From Mortierella alpina (taxonomy: Eukaryota; Mortierellomycota; Mortierellomycetes; Mortierellales; Mortierellaceae), in the NCBI GenBank assembly GCA_029449245.1, contig JANATF010000002.1, forward strand, positions 682,001 through 746,000: a DNA stretch of 64,000 nucleotides. The letters are read 5' to 3'. Of this stretch, positions 43,229-54,246 are shown piece by piece (position 1 is the first letter of the stretch; every line of letters starts with the position of its first letter). The position numbers and the translations under genes were made by a program. Below the pieces are notes generated by a model. The model saw only the letters and a list, made by a program, of their open reading frames with translations, ran no database searches and had not been told where the DNA came from.

Positions 43229-44184
43229 ATGGGCGACATCCCCACTACCGACTATGATGCCTTATCAAAGCCGTGCCCTCAGCAAGAGCTTCTTCGCTGC
43301 CCCAGAGGCAGAGGACGAGGATCCCATCTTCGTGGACGAAGTCCTAGAAGTCAGCACCAGCAATAGCACGCTTCAAGTCTCGATCTCCCACCAGCCAAAA
43401 GCCAAATCTTATCACCAATTCTTGAGCGACGATCCAGGGACGATTGGCCTTCACCACACGCCCCTTAAACGAGTTCGCGACACACTCTTCGCCAATCCCC
43501 GATCCGGTCCTACGCTTCTCCATCCTTGATTTTGTTCAGGTCATCCGCTCACAGTTGGTCATCACCACGTGCCAGATCACCAAGTTTTTCGAAAAGACAA
43601 TTTCGTCGCTGCTGAAGGCCTTCAGTTCACTCCTATCAAGGGCAAAGGAGTGACGATCACACAGCAGGATCTCATTGCGCATATCAAAGCCGCCAAAGGG
43701 TTCGAGACAACCTGCGCTGCAGGGAAGGACAGCTCGCGGGGCGACAACGTGGGCGAGACCGTGACAGGAGCGGCTTTAGGAACAGTTACTTCAATAGTGC
43801 ACAGTCCCAGCCTTACCAACAGCAAGGTCAGCACCAACAGATATATCCAGCTCAGGTTCAACAGCCACCTGCTTTACTCAAGCCAAGGCTATTCCATGAC
43901 AGCCAATAATGACTCTCGTAGGGAACGTATTTTCAGCGGCGCCACCTCAGAAGGGGACCCGGACGGATCCAGAAGCAGCAGAAGGTGGGCGCTTGCAGCT
44001 CCTTCAGTGCGCCCATGGCACTTACCCACTGGATCCACACTATAATTGGCGAAGGCTCTGGCACAATAATCCGGTATATAAGGAGGGTGAACCCATGAAA
44101 AGGCCAATCGCCTCACTGAAATATTTTGGCCCCACAACTCGTAGCCCATCTGAACCCTCGCACAACGTCCATGTAAAACCTTAA
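43229..44184 (+). pseudogene. Broken gene of unknown family
   Basis: An ATG at 43229 (MGDIPTTDYDALSK) opens a frame that soon stops. Protein-like sequence continues in a second frame (EAEDEDPIFVDEVLEVSTSN, about 43310), the same frame after a stop (FRKDNFVAAEGLQFTPIKGK, about 43590), then a Gln-rich third frame (about 43800-43880) and a last one with LQCAHGTYPLDPHYNWRRLW ending at 44184. Either several small introns or frame damage separates them; no clean GT-AG set joins all parts, so I favour decay. A 10-bp tandem repeat (AACATCCACA, four copies, 43171-43210) lies just upstream. Confidence 0.4.
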
Positions 44185-44551
44185 TCATCTTCCTTTCATA
44201 TTTTACGGTAGATCGGCATTGGGACTCAAACCCTCATTTGAGTAGAGGCAGGACTTGCAGTCCCACCCCACGTAAAAGTGAGGGTCTGGTTGCAAGACTA
44301 GGATGACCCATCCAGACTGGTCGACGACTTTATCCCTCAACGACCTCTGCCGCCTTGCAAAACTGGTGTTCACTACCTGTATTTTTAGATGCTACTTGTT
44401 CCTTGCGTGAAAATAGCTGCTCGTGCTCTGCGCCTGCTTTCAGCATAAGTACACCGTACTCCAATCCGTGTTGCGACGCCCATATCGTCCTTATAAAGGG
44501 AGAGGCGTCCGTCTTTTCCATCGGAACACTTCCAAGTCCAGAATCACTATC
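44185..44551. promoter_or_regulatory. Promoter region of the putative glycosidase
   Basis: CCAAT at 44461 and TTATAAAGGG at 44491-44500 precede the ATG at 44552 by about 50 bases, a plausible core promoter. Nothing else is recognised. Confidence 0.5.
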
Positions 44552-45529
44552 ATGAAATATTCCTTGGTGCTGAGCAAAACATCTTATCGAGCTCACATAG
44601 CTCCTCGCGCTCGGGTTGTCTCTCTTATGCAGCACAGTTTCTGCTGAGCCAATCGACAACAAGATGGATTTTGTGATCGCCGAAGGCGTTAAACTGTCCA
44701 ACATTTCACATATCATCCAACGTTCAGACATACAAGGCGCTCCAGTCATATACAACTGGAAATCCATGGAGCCATTCAAGGGAGTCTATGACTTTCAAAC
44801 ATCGAGAAAGACCTCGCGTTTCTCAATGGTAAAAAGCTATTTGTCCAAATCAAAGACCGCTTCTTTGATCCAAATGCACGCAACATCCCTCAGTACTTGC
44901 TCGATGATCCCATCTACGAGGGCGGCCTCGAAAAACAGGTGGGTTCACAGCATACTCGTAAGGGCGGATGGGTCACTAAGCATTGGGTTCCGGCTGTACG
45001 TCAACGATTCCAAGCCTTCCTGCTTGCATTGGCAAATCAAATGGACGGAAAGATATATGGTGTCAACTTGCCGGAGACCAGCATCGGATTGAACCTCACG
45101 ACCGAGTTGTGTGAGCGCTACTTTGATGCCGAGATGGAGAATGCATTGTACGGCCATTCCGTGTTCAAGAAGACAACCTTTATCCAGTATGTGAACTTCT
45201 GGCCCTGTAAGTCGTCTAACAGCCGCAACTACATAAGAGAGTCTTTTGAGATGGCAATTGACCACGGTTTGGGATTGGGAGGCCCGGATGTTAAACCCTG
45301 GCAACCGTACCAGATGGAGAACTCCTGCAAGTTTTTCCACGAGCACAAGAATGACCTCAAAACCATTGCCATGGCGGTGCAACAACCCGATCTGAGATTC
45401 AGTAACAAGACGACTGGCGAGCCCTATTCAATGAGGGAGTTTAGAGTGTTTGCGGTCAACTACCTTGGAGCAGATCTCATCTTTTGGACTAACCATATAT
45501 TCAAAGACTCCGCTTCCGGCAAGAAATAA
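44552..45529 (+). pseudogene. Secreted putative clan GH-A-like glycosidase, frameshifted
   Basis: The ATG at 44552 (MKYSL) and the sequence from 44601 (LLALGLSLLCSTVSAEP) together make an ideal signal peptide. They are separated by 34 nt that begin GT and end AG, either a very short intron or an insertion. The mature protein reads MDFVIAEGVKLSN, NWKSMEPFKGVYDF, then after a one-base frame loss near 44797 NIEKDLAFLNGKKLFVQIKD, DPIYEGGLEKQ, GVNLPETSIGL, FIQYVNFWP and YLGADLIFW to the stop at 45529. 'Pxx-YNWxxxEPxKGxYDF' and an internal N-x-P-E fit (beta/alpha)8 glycosidases of clan GH-A, with E of NLPETS as the possible acid/base. The exact family is unknown. The frame loss in a T run may be a true mutation or a sequence error. 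Confidence 0.55.
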
Positions 45530-45969
45530 ACACTCTTCGCTAACGGCTGAGCAAAAAGATGCTGATATCTTATTATAACTTGTGGAATTGTTCAATCCTA
45601 TGATTTGAAGACAAGCAATTTTTTTTTAAGTCTTGTTGAGTTCAGGTCTCGCTACAGGAGGTTAGAGTATCACTGTTGTTTAGGGCGATGTGTGAAAGAA
45701 GAGGACGCGACGATAACGATACTACTGCTATAGTGAACTTCTTATATTAATAATATTGAGTCCGACTAAACTCTGCAGTCAGTGATGAGTTTTCGGAGTC
45801 CGGCAAGTCAATGAGAGAAGACGAAGGTCTATTTGTTCAAGCTGGCCTGTCAGCATAAGCAGATCCCAGGTACGGAACCTTAGCGCGACAGGCTTGTTCT
45901 CTTACGAAATAAAAAGGAGGTGCGCCATGAACGGCACACCCCCAAAACATAGCTCCCTTGCCATCTGGT
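45530..45969. other. Intergenic, nothing recognised
   Basis: AT-rich 3' spacer after the putative glycosidase; no feature is supported. Confidence 0.3.
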
Positions 45970-46080
45970 ATTGGTTTAACCTCTAATGAACTAAGATCAT
46001 GGCCTACCGAAGTGTAGTCAGTGTAGACCCACATCTTTTTCTCACTTACCTTCCTATTATAAAACTTGCCTACATGCTTC
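45970..46080 (+). repeat. Dispersed repeat family, internally deleted copy
   Basis: Shares TTAACCTCTAATGAACTAAG/ATCATGGCC with the left block and GTCAGTGTAGACCCACATC...CTCACTTACCTTCCTA...AAACTTGCCTACA with the right block of the 62600 copy. The middle of about 130 bp is missing. Confidence 0.7.
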
Positions 46081-47183
46081 AATAAGGAGCGCAGAGATCA
46101 AGAGACATGCGGGAGACAGGGCATAATAATGATTATACTGCAGATTGACGATCTACCATTGACTTTTGATGCATGCCAAGTACACCTGGCGCAGAGGGCG
46201 AGTGCAATGTCTGAGAGGGGATCCTTGTCCGGCGGATGCGCCTTCTTAAAGAAGATGGTCAGTCGGAGGTGGTGTGCAAAAGAGCTCTCATCAGCACCAC
46301 TTTCATTATTATCTACGACCTATCTACAACGGGACCGATAGCTTACTCGACATGGCTTCATTTTTGTCGTTCGAAAACGGTGTGTTGCTCTATGGTGAGG
46401 CTGCAGCCAGCGTTGTCACACAGATCTACAACTTGCACGCCTGGGCATAAGGCGTGAACACCACTGCCTCGACAACGAGACGCCCTTAGCGCCCCACTCA
46501 AGCGCGTACTCCAAAAAGCCATTTCAAGAAAGGTGATTTATCCATCGTCGTCATTTGCATTTAACACTCCAGCTCTTGATGTCCTTTTGGGGCCTTGAAT
46601 AGGAGCTAAATTGATACCGCATGACCTACGAGGATGATAGACTATATTCGCATTGTACTAGGTGCCATGGAAGTATTTGTAGCCGGCATTTATGGAATAA
46701 CCGGCGAAATTCAAATGAATGACATAAAGATCTTTGCTCAGACTGCGCTTTTACTTTTCTCTTTTTCCACACCCTCGCTAGATCAAACTCATGTATTGCC
46801 CCGTACTGTGCAAATCTCCTTGGTCTTGCGAGATTCATGCATGAATGCAGATCCCTCGGTGCTCTGCCAGGCACCCAGAAATCCACTATACAAGATACAT
46901 GAATGCAGACTCCGCGGAGCTCTATCAAGCAATGGGAGATATTTTATGCAAGAAAGCAATGCCATCCAAAGTGAAGAAAAGTACGAGAAGAAATGTGTTA
47001 GCCAAAGAGAAATAAAATAAGAAAAGAACACGCATTAATGTGTTAGGGAGAGTGAGAAGCAAGCCATTCTGTGGGAATTCCAGAGACAGAAGGAAAGAAT
47101 ATCAAAGCACATACACAAGGAGAGGGAATGTGCAATAGCGTGCGAAGTAAAGAAAATCATCCACCACGCATGAGAAAAACAAA
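46081..47183. other. Intergenic with short duplicated motifs
   Basis: 46790-46940 contains two diverged copies of a unit with CATGAATGCAGA...CC...GGTGCTCTGCCAG/GGAGCTCTATCAAG. No gene is supported. Confidence 0.3.
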
Positions 47184-47515
47184 GGGGTATGGGAACGTGC
47201 CATGGCGTGGCTAACGAAAGGAAAACAATATGCACAAGGCGCATGAGAAGGAAAACAGCTGAGGAACGTGCCCGTAGCACAAGTAGTGATAAGAAAGTGT
47301 GTATGTGCACTGCATGAAAAAAGAAGGGGGCATAGGAAATTCTCTAGGCGTGGGTAGTGAGAAGAAAGTGCGTATGCACAGTGCATGAGCAAAGAAAGGC
47401 GCATGGGAACGTGCCTGTGCGAGGGTTGCGAAATCATAAAAGAGGAAAACAAAGCATGCACAACGCATGGATGAAGAAAAGGGGCGTGGGTAGCGAAAGA
47501 GGAAAAGGGGGAAAA
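47184..47515. repeat. Degenerate minisatellite, unit about 65-83 bp
   Basis: At least four units start near 47184, 47261, 47326 and 47398, with a partial one at 47481. Shared pattern: GGG(C)ATGGGAACGTGCC, then GCGTGGGTAGTGAGAAGAAA, then GTATGCACAGTGCATGAG. Copies are diverged. Confidence 0.6.
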
Positions 47516-47718
47516 AGGTAATGCTTAGTCCACAATGTCAAGAAACAGTCCACCAACATCATTCACGCGGACAACCAAGTGGTCAAGAACAAACAGCATA
47601 AAAAATCACCTTGGCCAATCTGTGGAAGCTTCACGAACACCTGTATAGGAGCAAGTCTACCGTCGCGGCGTTTCATCATGCACACGTGTTCCAAGACACA
47701 CATCAGTCACAAAGAAAG

Positions 47719-47861
47719 GTATAAAAGCATTGCAAATTCTTGAGTTTGGCTCACTTTTCTTTCTTCTTTAGCTCACTTTCTTTCCACCTTCCTTTCACTT
47801 TCCTTTCACTTTCCTTTCACTTACTATATCACTCTTGCCTAGCCCCAGCCTCGACAGAAAC
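47719..47861 (+). promoter_or_regulatory. Promoter/leader of the 47862 gene
   Basis: GGTATAAAAGC at 47719 is followed by a pyrimidine-rich leader containing three copies of an 11-bp unit (TTTCCTTTCAC type, 47787-47820) and a Kozak-like AACATGG at the start codon. Confidence 0.5.
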
Positions 47862-48674
47862 ATGGCCGCCATAGCTTTGACTGCATCTTCCGTTGCCCCA
47901 AGGATCGAGGCCGTCTTTGGTTGCAAGGACATCGCAAACATTATCGGGAACTTCGATTGGACTAAGCTCTCCACTAGAGAGCAAACGAGTGACAGCTATG
48001 TCCACTGTGACTTAGCACCCTCGTTCGGCAAGCTGAACAAAGGTTCAGTGAGCGCTATGGACGATAAACTCAAGGTCATGATTGCGGGGACGACCCGAGC
48101 AATCGAAAGACTTCCGACCAATCAACGTTCCTGGGAGAGTGTCACGTCTACTCTGTCCCAGAACTCTCTACTGATGCCTCTTGACGACGGCGTTGCCAGA
48201 TCGGACAAGCTGATAAAAGACGGTGGAACGAGTTTCTTCAAATTCGATGGATCCCCCGACGTTAGTATAGTCAGAGAAGTCGAGACCTGGTTTACAAACC
48301 TGATTTCCGATGAGGATGTGCTAAAGAGCACCAAAATCGACATTGATGTTCTTGCCAAGATCGTTGCTTGGACCGGCGCCACCATAGACAGCTTCGAAAC
48401 CTTTTTCGGGAGGAAAGAATATCACGAACGAACGGTGGTGGATATTGGCGTCCTCAGGTATCCCGATATTGACCAGCCGTACTTCAAATTGTACAGGATC
48501 AAACTCACGGCCTGGTCGGATTGCACAAGAGTGTTTTTCGTCCAAAGCGACAAGAACGGCATTACAGGGCAATACAATGTCAGGAAATACGGCCCTAGAG
48601 AGAGCATCATCCGTGAGTTGAAGGAAGAGACAAAGAAACGGGCCATCCAGGAAGCCGAAGATTTGTTTTCTTGA
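47862..48674 (+). CDS. Hypothetical intracellular protein
   Basis: Single exon, 270 aa, starting at the ATG at 47862 in good context; the frame extension upstream has no ATG. There is no signal peptide or membrane segment. The N-terminal half is helical in character (IEAVFGCKDIANIIGNFDWT; MDDKLKVMIAGTTRAIERLP). The C-terminal half looks beta-rich (ERTVVDIGVLRYPDIDQPYF, LYRIKLTAWSDCTRVFFVQ) and ends in a basic/acidic helix (ESIIRELKEETKKRAIQEAE). I do not recognise the family. A TATAAAA element lies 140 bases upstream, so it is probably expressed. It ends 50 bp before a solo MITE end at 48722. Confidence 0.65.
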   Translation: MAAIALTASSVAPRIEAVFGCKDIANIIGNFDWTKLSTREQTSDSYVHCDLAPSFGKLNKGSVSAMDDKLKVMIAGTTRAIERLPTNQRSWESVTSTLSQNSLLMPLDDGVARSDKLIKDGGTSFFKFDGSPDVSIVREVETWFTNLISDEDVLKSTKIDIDVLAKIVAWTGATIDSFETFFGRKEYHERTVVDIGVLRYPDIDQPYFKLYRIKLTAWSDCTRVFFVQSDKNGITGQYNVRKYGPRESIIRELKEETKKRAIQEAEDLFS

Positions 48675-50000
48675 GACCGCTGGCTTTTTTAAAAAAAATT
48701 GCAGTATTAATAAAATGCAGTTATTGTGCCTTTCACATAAAAATGTCGTGAATCTGGGCAGGGCAAGGACAGGATGACCTTTCACAAGGGCAGGGGGGCA
48801 GGGACAAGGGAAGTGGCAAGGCAGGAGGAGTCAGAGTATGATCAAGGATGTATTCAAGTTACGGTTAAATTGCCCATGCTTTATGGCCACTTACGTAGCG
48901 TCGTCTGAGGAGTGAATACTCTGGTGTATAACATGGAAGTCGTAGTTCTTCACATCTAGGCGCTAAGTTGTCCATGAAATGACTGCAACGCCTCTACTGA
49001 GCAAAGAGTATACCCGCCAATCGGAACAAGGAAAGTGACTACCAAGAGTGTACGCCAAGTATCGAGACGCAGATTTGGCTTCTAGTACAAATAGCGCATC
49101 TTTGCCATCACTAACATAGACTCAGGAAGGCGTTCCTAAGTCCATGGATGTGATCTGAAAATACTAAGTATCTGAATAATGTCAAATCGGAGGCGGTCCA
49201 AGCTGCGTTGCAGACTGTAGCCTTCCAATATCTAGCTAAGTCTACATCAACACGTGCACTCTTCTAAACCCGAACGAGCCATGTTAGGAAACACTAACGC
49301 TGTTCCTATGATCACGAGCTTTTCTAATAACTTCCCAACCCTTTGACAACGTAGGATTTTTCTGGAGAGCTCCTTGAAATGGCCTTTCGATGTCGCACTG
49401 TAGTCCACTCATGCTTGGCCTAGTTCGATGGTTTTCATTGATGCCCCACGCATCCAAATACCTATCCGGTTGAACCGAAAGCATTTGCTCCTCCTAACAG
49501 AACCCACAATACTGCGTCCTGAGAGTCTTGAGATGGAATTGATAGTGTTTGGTCCTGAAGAGAAGTCCACAGGTGTTTTATGCGAGTCGAAATTCTGAAT
49601 GTGTTTATTATCGCTTGCGCGTCCCGCGCCTTTAGTTGGATTCCATGTAGTTGTTGCGCACATGGGGTTTCTCTGGTCATCCACGTCCTTGAACGCTTCT
49701 CGTGCTTCTTTTTTCATCTCTGTGCTCATGAATTTATCTACCTTTTAGTAGAGCACACACGAGTCAAGGCAAGACTTTTGAGAGTCAGACACTTTACAGC
49801 CATGCCGTGATGAGCTTTGGCCGGCACTGGGTCGTCATTTTCGGAAGGACCCTCTGTCCATAGTCGTACTTCCTTACTACACCAGGTTGTTGCACAAACA
49901 ATTGGGGAGAGGCAGGTCTTTGGAAGCTGAACGTCCTCGAGATTCACATGATCAATGAGAAAGTGCTTTTATGATATCATAAGAAATGCGAAGACAAGGG
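48675..50000. other. Intergenic with solo MITE end
   Basis: TATTGTGCCTTTCACA at 48722-48737 is one end of the MITE seen complete at 8464-8745; the partner end is not found nearby. Elsewhere in this stretch there are only short open frames of poor composition, none supported. Confidence 0.4.
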
Positions 50001-52358
50001 CTAATCGTTGGCATTGACCTCAACAAATAGCCGGGCACCACCTGCTTCCCGCACCGACTCTTGCGCATAGCTATACGTGGTTCCCAGCTGAATCACCTTC
50101 AGTTTTCTCATCGTCTGCACAAACGCTACCAGGCCTGCTCGCGTCGGCAGATGGGACTCTGCCATCGAAAAGAACTGGAGGTTCTCTGGTAGATAACTAA
50201 CCACTCCACATTCAGTGCCTGTTCCTGACCTCTCTTCGGACTCGTTTTCTAGATGACTGCCATCGCTGCAGCCAAACTTCAGCACCTCCAAGACCTCGTT
50301 GTCGATCCCCCACGATGACCCTCGGAGTTGAAGCTCCTGTAATCGCTTCATGCCGGAAAAGACTGCAAAGTCTTTTGGTGCATATCTCGCTTCAGATCCA
50401 CCAGAGGTACCCACTGGAAAGTTGCTCTCGATCTGTAACCAGCACACTCTCAGGTCGGGACAGTGCTTCAACGAGGACAGATCAAAAAAATAGACGAACC
50501 GGCCTCGCAAATGCAACATGGTCAGCCTTGGCATTGGCCAAGAGATGCACATCTTCGGATATTCGTCCCGACGGCCATATCCATCCTCGTATCCGGCCAT
50601 CTCTTCGAGCGAATCGCGAAACGCATCTGCAGCATCCTCGAGTGACTCGACCAGATCACAGGGACTTCCATAGAGTCGAAGTCTTCTCAATGCCAGATGT
50701 TGCCTGCCGCCATTAAGGATCATTGATGTGTTTGATTCTGGCTGCTGGTTTTCGAATCCTGGCTGTTGCTGCTGCTGCGCCGTGCCGTTGTCAATTTGAG
50801 CTGCTTCGTCATCATACGCAGCTGATCCGTCTTCGTTGTCAAATGGTATATCCATGCATCTTCTTTTGAGCCTAGAAGCTGACGCATACTCCCCAATGTC
50901 TTTGCTGGTGTCGATGGCCCATCGAAATGTAAAGGGTGATTGTGCGGGAAGCCAAACCTCCTCCAGCTGTGAGCACTGCCTCAGATAAGGAATTTGGATC
51001 TCAACAAGAGCCAGGCGCCTCGCAATGTTGGTTTTGAGCGATCTGAGGCGTGTGTGCGGGGGTGTCAGATGAGGCACATTCGAGTTCCAGGCAGAGAGGT
51101 CTATGACTTGAAGTGGCTCGATCCTGGCCAGGACCTCGCCAGGGCTCCATGTTGGGTGTGATCCTCGGATTACTAGCTCTTGAAGTAAGGGGACTTTGTT
51201 CGACTTGAATGCTCGTGATCCAGCATCGTCGCCTAGGATATCATGTCCAAGAACTATCTGGTTGCATGATGCTCCTGACAATGCGGGTGTGGATGGTATT
51301 GTTGTACTAGTTGTTTCCACGAATAGGCGTTGATGCTCACGAATAAACCGTAGTGGATAATCCTCATCGTCACCTTCGTCAGTATCCTGTCCTTCCACAT
51401 TCTCCCCCCACCTCGAGCGAGGAGTGTTGGTGGCTCCAAAATCCAACTCTAACCGTCTGAGCATCCTGAATGCCTCCACACCACAGCTGCTCTGAAGAAC
51501 GCCTTCTGCAATCCCGTTGGAGAGCGATGCCATCAATGGCCTGCTGCTGGAGTTGGTCCTGCGAACGATATATCCTAACTGGGAGGGTGTCATGGCCAAC
51601 ACTCGTATCCTGCTGGGGGAATGCCCCACCATCGTCAGTGTAAATGACAGACTCGCACGCGAGAAAGCGGATTCATAGGTGGACCGGTCCTGGTAGATGA
51701 AAGGGCGCCAGCGGGTGGGAAGAGTAGAGTCGACCGAGGAGACTCCATCGCTGACGGCCTCAAGTCGCTGAAAGGCAAAGAAGGAGCGTGGGATCTTTCC
51801 TTGGTGCGTGTAGTAGTAGAGATAGTCGATGGTCAATGGGAGTGACAGGGCAGTGGGCAAGGCTGGAGCAAAAGCAGGCGTGTTGTTGTTGGAACGTGCA
51901 GCGTTTGCGTTCGCAGCTGCAGTCTGGATAGCTGCCGAGAGGATGTTGCGGGCATTTGCATACAGGGCAGACGAGGCGGCGGAAGTAGGCGCTGTTGGTG
52001 ACACGGGAGCCGACGCACTGGTTGGTGCCGTCGACATTGCCAGGAAGGATGGGTCTGCAGCCTTGGAGTCGTCGTTATGATCCAGGAGCTGCTGACTCTG
52101 ACTGGGGCGCGTGTTGGCACAGGCGGCGAGGATGCACATCAAGTAGACGGTTTTTCGCGTCTTTTTATCGTCGGACCAGGTGTGCTGACGGTCTATGAGA
52201 CGGAAGGGATCGCGATAGAGGACAGGCACGGCGAGGTGGAAGAATGTCTGGCTGCAGCAGAGGAGGCTGTGCAGGGACGGGAGGTCGTCCCAGAGGTTGT
52301 CCAGAATGAGCGCGACACATTCTGTGGGCAAATGGGGATGTGATGCAGCACGGAGCAT
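50001..52358 (-). CDS. F-box protein with leucine-rich C-terminal part
   Basis: The protein is 785 aa from the ATG at 52358; an upstream extension of the frame lacks ATG and is Pro/Ser-rich leader-like. The F-box is at residues 9-50: HLPTECVALILDNLWDDLPS, then LLCCSQTFFHLAVPVLYRDP. It binds Skp1 in SCF ubiquitin ligases. The remainder has irregular leucine-rich repeats, typical of substrate-binding parts: RRLELDF, LQELVIRGSHP, LQVIDLSAWNSNVP, QLEEVWLPAQS, ALRRLRLYGSPC, MLHLRGRFVYF, LQELQLRGSSW, LQFFSMAESHLPTR. Ser/Ala- and Gln-rich insertions occur near 120-190 and 540. It is a typical member of the large F-box/LRR family of early-diverging fungi. No intron is needed. Confidence 0.85.
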   Translation of the reverse strand: MLRAASHPHLPTECVALILDNLWDDLPSLHSLLCCSQTFFHLAVPVLYRDPFRLIDRQHTWSDDKKTRKTVYLMCILAACANTRPSQSQQLLDHNDDSKAADPSFLAMSTAPTSASAPVSPTAPTSAASSALYANARNILSAAIQTAAANANAARSNNNTPAFAPALPTALSLPLTIDYLYYYTHQGKIPRSFFAFQRLEAVSDGVSSVDSTLPTRWRPFIYQDRSTYESAFSRASLSFTLTMVGHSPSRIRVLAMTPSQLGYIVRRTNSSSRPLMASLSNGIAEGVLQSSCGVEAFRMLRRLELDFGATNTPRSRWGENVEGQDTDEGDDEDYPLRFIREHQRLFVETTSTTIPSTPALSGASCNQIVLGHDILGDDAGSRAFKSNKVPLLQELVIRGSHPTWSPGEVLARIEPLQVIDLSAWNSNVPHLTPPHTRLRSLKTNIARRLALVEIQIPYLRQCSQLEEVWLPAQSPFTFRWAIDTSKDIGEYASASRLKRRCMDIPFDNEDGSAAYDDEAAQIDNGTAQQQQQPGFENQQPESNTSMILNGGRQHLALRRLRLYGSPCDLVESLEDAADAFRDSLEEMAGYEDGYGRRDEYPKMCISWPMPRLTMLHLRGRFVYFFDLSSLKHCPDLRVCWLQIESNFPVGTSGGSEARYAPKDFAVFSGMKRLQELQLRGSSWGIDNEVLEVLKFGCSDGSHLENESEERSGTGTECGVVSYLPENLQFFSMAESHLPTRAGLVAFVQTMRKLKVIQLGTTYSYAQESVREAGGARLFVEVNAND

Positions 52359-53448
52359 CGGAGCCTGGCCGAGGCTGCGGGGGCAATGGGGGAACGCGGA
52401 AAGGAATGAGGAATGAATGAATGAATGAGCAGTGGCCCGAGGGATGCGAGGAATGGCGAGAGATTGAAAGAGGAACGAAAGAGGAATGAAGAAAGGTGGA
52501 GTTTGAGTGTACAACGGTGGGCCTTTATGCGGCATTGGCACAGTGACGCTTGCGGAAAGGGGCGCCACGCAGCCAATCGGAGGGGCGGGGCTGTGGCCTT
52601 TGTCGAAGTTGGTGGCGGAGCAGGTCACTTGGACTGCCCAATCCGGTGGCTGGAGGCTGAGCACGAAATCGGCCATTCCCACGCCCTTCGCGCCTGCCGG
52701 CTGGCAACTTGATCCACAGCCTGCTTCAGCTGTCAAGAAGGCCGTGAACTATCAGGATGACCGGCTGCAACCAACAACCTAGCTGCAAAATATGCAAGTA
52801 TGCAAGTATGCAAGTATGCAAGCTGCCCCACCACATGCCGAGCAAAAGGCGAAGTAAAGGCAAACCTTTTATGCCAAGAACAAGAAGCTCACTCAACATT
52901 TATCTTTTCCAATTCCCCCGAGGACTCAAGTGGCAAGCTTGCGTGATCTGCATGATCTGCATGATCTGCATAATCGATTTTCATGCTTTCTGACTCCAAA
53001 ATGTTGCACCTACGCGCCTTCCCTTCCTTCCTCTCTCTATTTAAGCCATCTTTTTTCTCTCACCCACCTTTATCTTTTTCTCTCACTCTACTCTCCCTTC
53101 CACTTTTCGCTGCCTCTTTATCACCCAGCCAAACTGTATTCCTTCCCAGCACTCCATCTGAGCCCATTCACATCATTTCCTACGCCGTGCCTGTTCTTTC
53201 ACGGGTGTTATCCTGTTTTTCTTAAACCATTTGATTCTAAAGTCAGCCCAACTCTCCTGTCTACTGACTTGCATCAAGGTATGACAATGGTTACCGCTGT
53301 GCTAACGTCGAAATCAATGTTCATGGGCTTTAATTGACGGCGTGTTGTATTTTACAATGGTGCGCCTTGAATCTGCACAACTTTGCCCCCCCCCCCCCCA
53401 CTATAGCCGAACAGAGTAGTTGTGTGCAGCGTTTCACAAGGAACCATT
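52359..53448. other. Intergenic with short tandem repeats
   Basis: (GAAT)n at about 52410-52430, an 8-bp repeat TGCAAGTA x3-4 at 52793-52823, a 9-bp repeat TGATCTGCA x3 at 52944-52970 and a run of 13 C near 53387-53399. Pyrimidine-rich leader-like sequence at 53020-53180. No gene is supported. Confidence 0.5.
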
Positions 53449-54246
53449 ATGACGACTATTAGCGCATGCCAGCCCGAAGTCATCGACGATGTCCTGATGC
53501 TTTCCGCAGCCGTTGACGAACTCTCACAGAAAGATACCTTGTATGTGGACTGTGAAGGTGACAATCTTTCACGCTACGGTACCTTGTACACTGTGCAGAT
53601 TTACGATGGCAACCCGCAGCGTCGAGTGTATCTAGTTGATGTGGACATACTTGGCGCGTCTGCATTCGACTCTGTCTCAACCTTGGGAAACACGCTCCGG
53701 TCATTGCTGGAAACCAAACGCCTCGTGTTTTTCGATCCACGCGGAGACATTGATGCGTTGTGGAATTTGTTTCAAGTCATGCCAGGCAACGTTCTATGTC
53801 TCCAGCTGGCTGAAATTGCCTACCGTCGTCGAACAAAGACCCGCGCAATTTGGGAGCCTACATATGTCAACGGTCTAGGAAAGTGTATCGAACAACATTG
53901 TCAGGGATGTTTGACCCAAAACGAAATTGCCATCAAGGCAAGGGTGTCTTTGGAGTTGAAGGAAGGCAGATTCCAGTACAGTGACTTCAAGCTCTCGAAT
54001 TCAAAAGGCAGCCAAGATATGCGTACTTATGCGTGTGCCGATGTGCTATGTCTTCCAGAGCTAGAGAAGAAATTTTGGCAGGGCAGTCTTTGCTCTGGCG
54101 GAGAAAAGTGGGTTCTCGAGAACTCCCGCTCCCGATGCGCGCGGGCAAAAGAATATGTGGCCCAAGGCGTGTTTGGGTCGAAAAACAACGCTATTTCTCC
54201 ACCTTTTTCGTATACGCATCATAAAGGTCTGGTGTGCAGGTGCTAG
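53449..54246 (+). CDS. DEDDy 3'-5' exonuclease domain protein
   Basis: The protein is 265 aa from the ATG at 53449; a longer frame has no ATG. Exo I is LYVDCEGDNLSRYGTLYTVQ (D-x-E), Exo II is RLVFFDPRGDIDALWNLFQV, and Exo III is TYACADVLCLPELEKKFW with the Y-x3-D arrangement. The four acidic residues and the Tyr of the RNase D/WRN/EXD-type DEDDy family are therefore present. Such proteins remove nucleotides from 3' ends of RNA or DNA; the substrate cannot be told. The C-terminus (RCARAKEYVAQGVFGSKNNA) is basic. A run of C is in the leader. The end at 54246 may miss a further exon, but the catalytic domain is complete. Confidence 0.82.
   Translation: MTTISACQPEVIDDVLMLSAAVDELSQKDTLYVDCEGDNLSRYGTLYTVQIYDGNPQRRVYLVDVDILGASAFDSVSTLGNTLRSLLETKRLVFFDPRGDIDALWNLFQVMPGNVLCLQLAEIAYRRRTKTRAIWEPTYVNGLGKCIEQHCQGCLTQNEIAIKARVSLELKEGRFQYSDFKLSNSKGSQDMRTYACADVLCLPELEKKFWQGSLCSGGEKWVLENSRSRCARAKEYVAQGVFGSKNNAISPPFSYTHHKGLVCRC

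Noticed and set aside
50001-52736. 911-aa version of the F-box protein
   Set aside because: The added 126 residues have no ATG and look like translated leader; the F-box starts right after the ATG at 52358.
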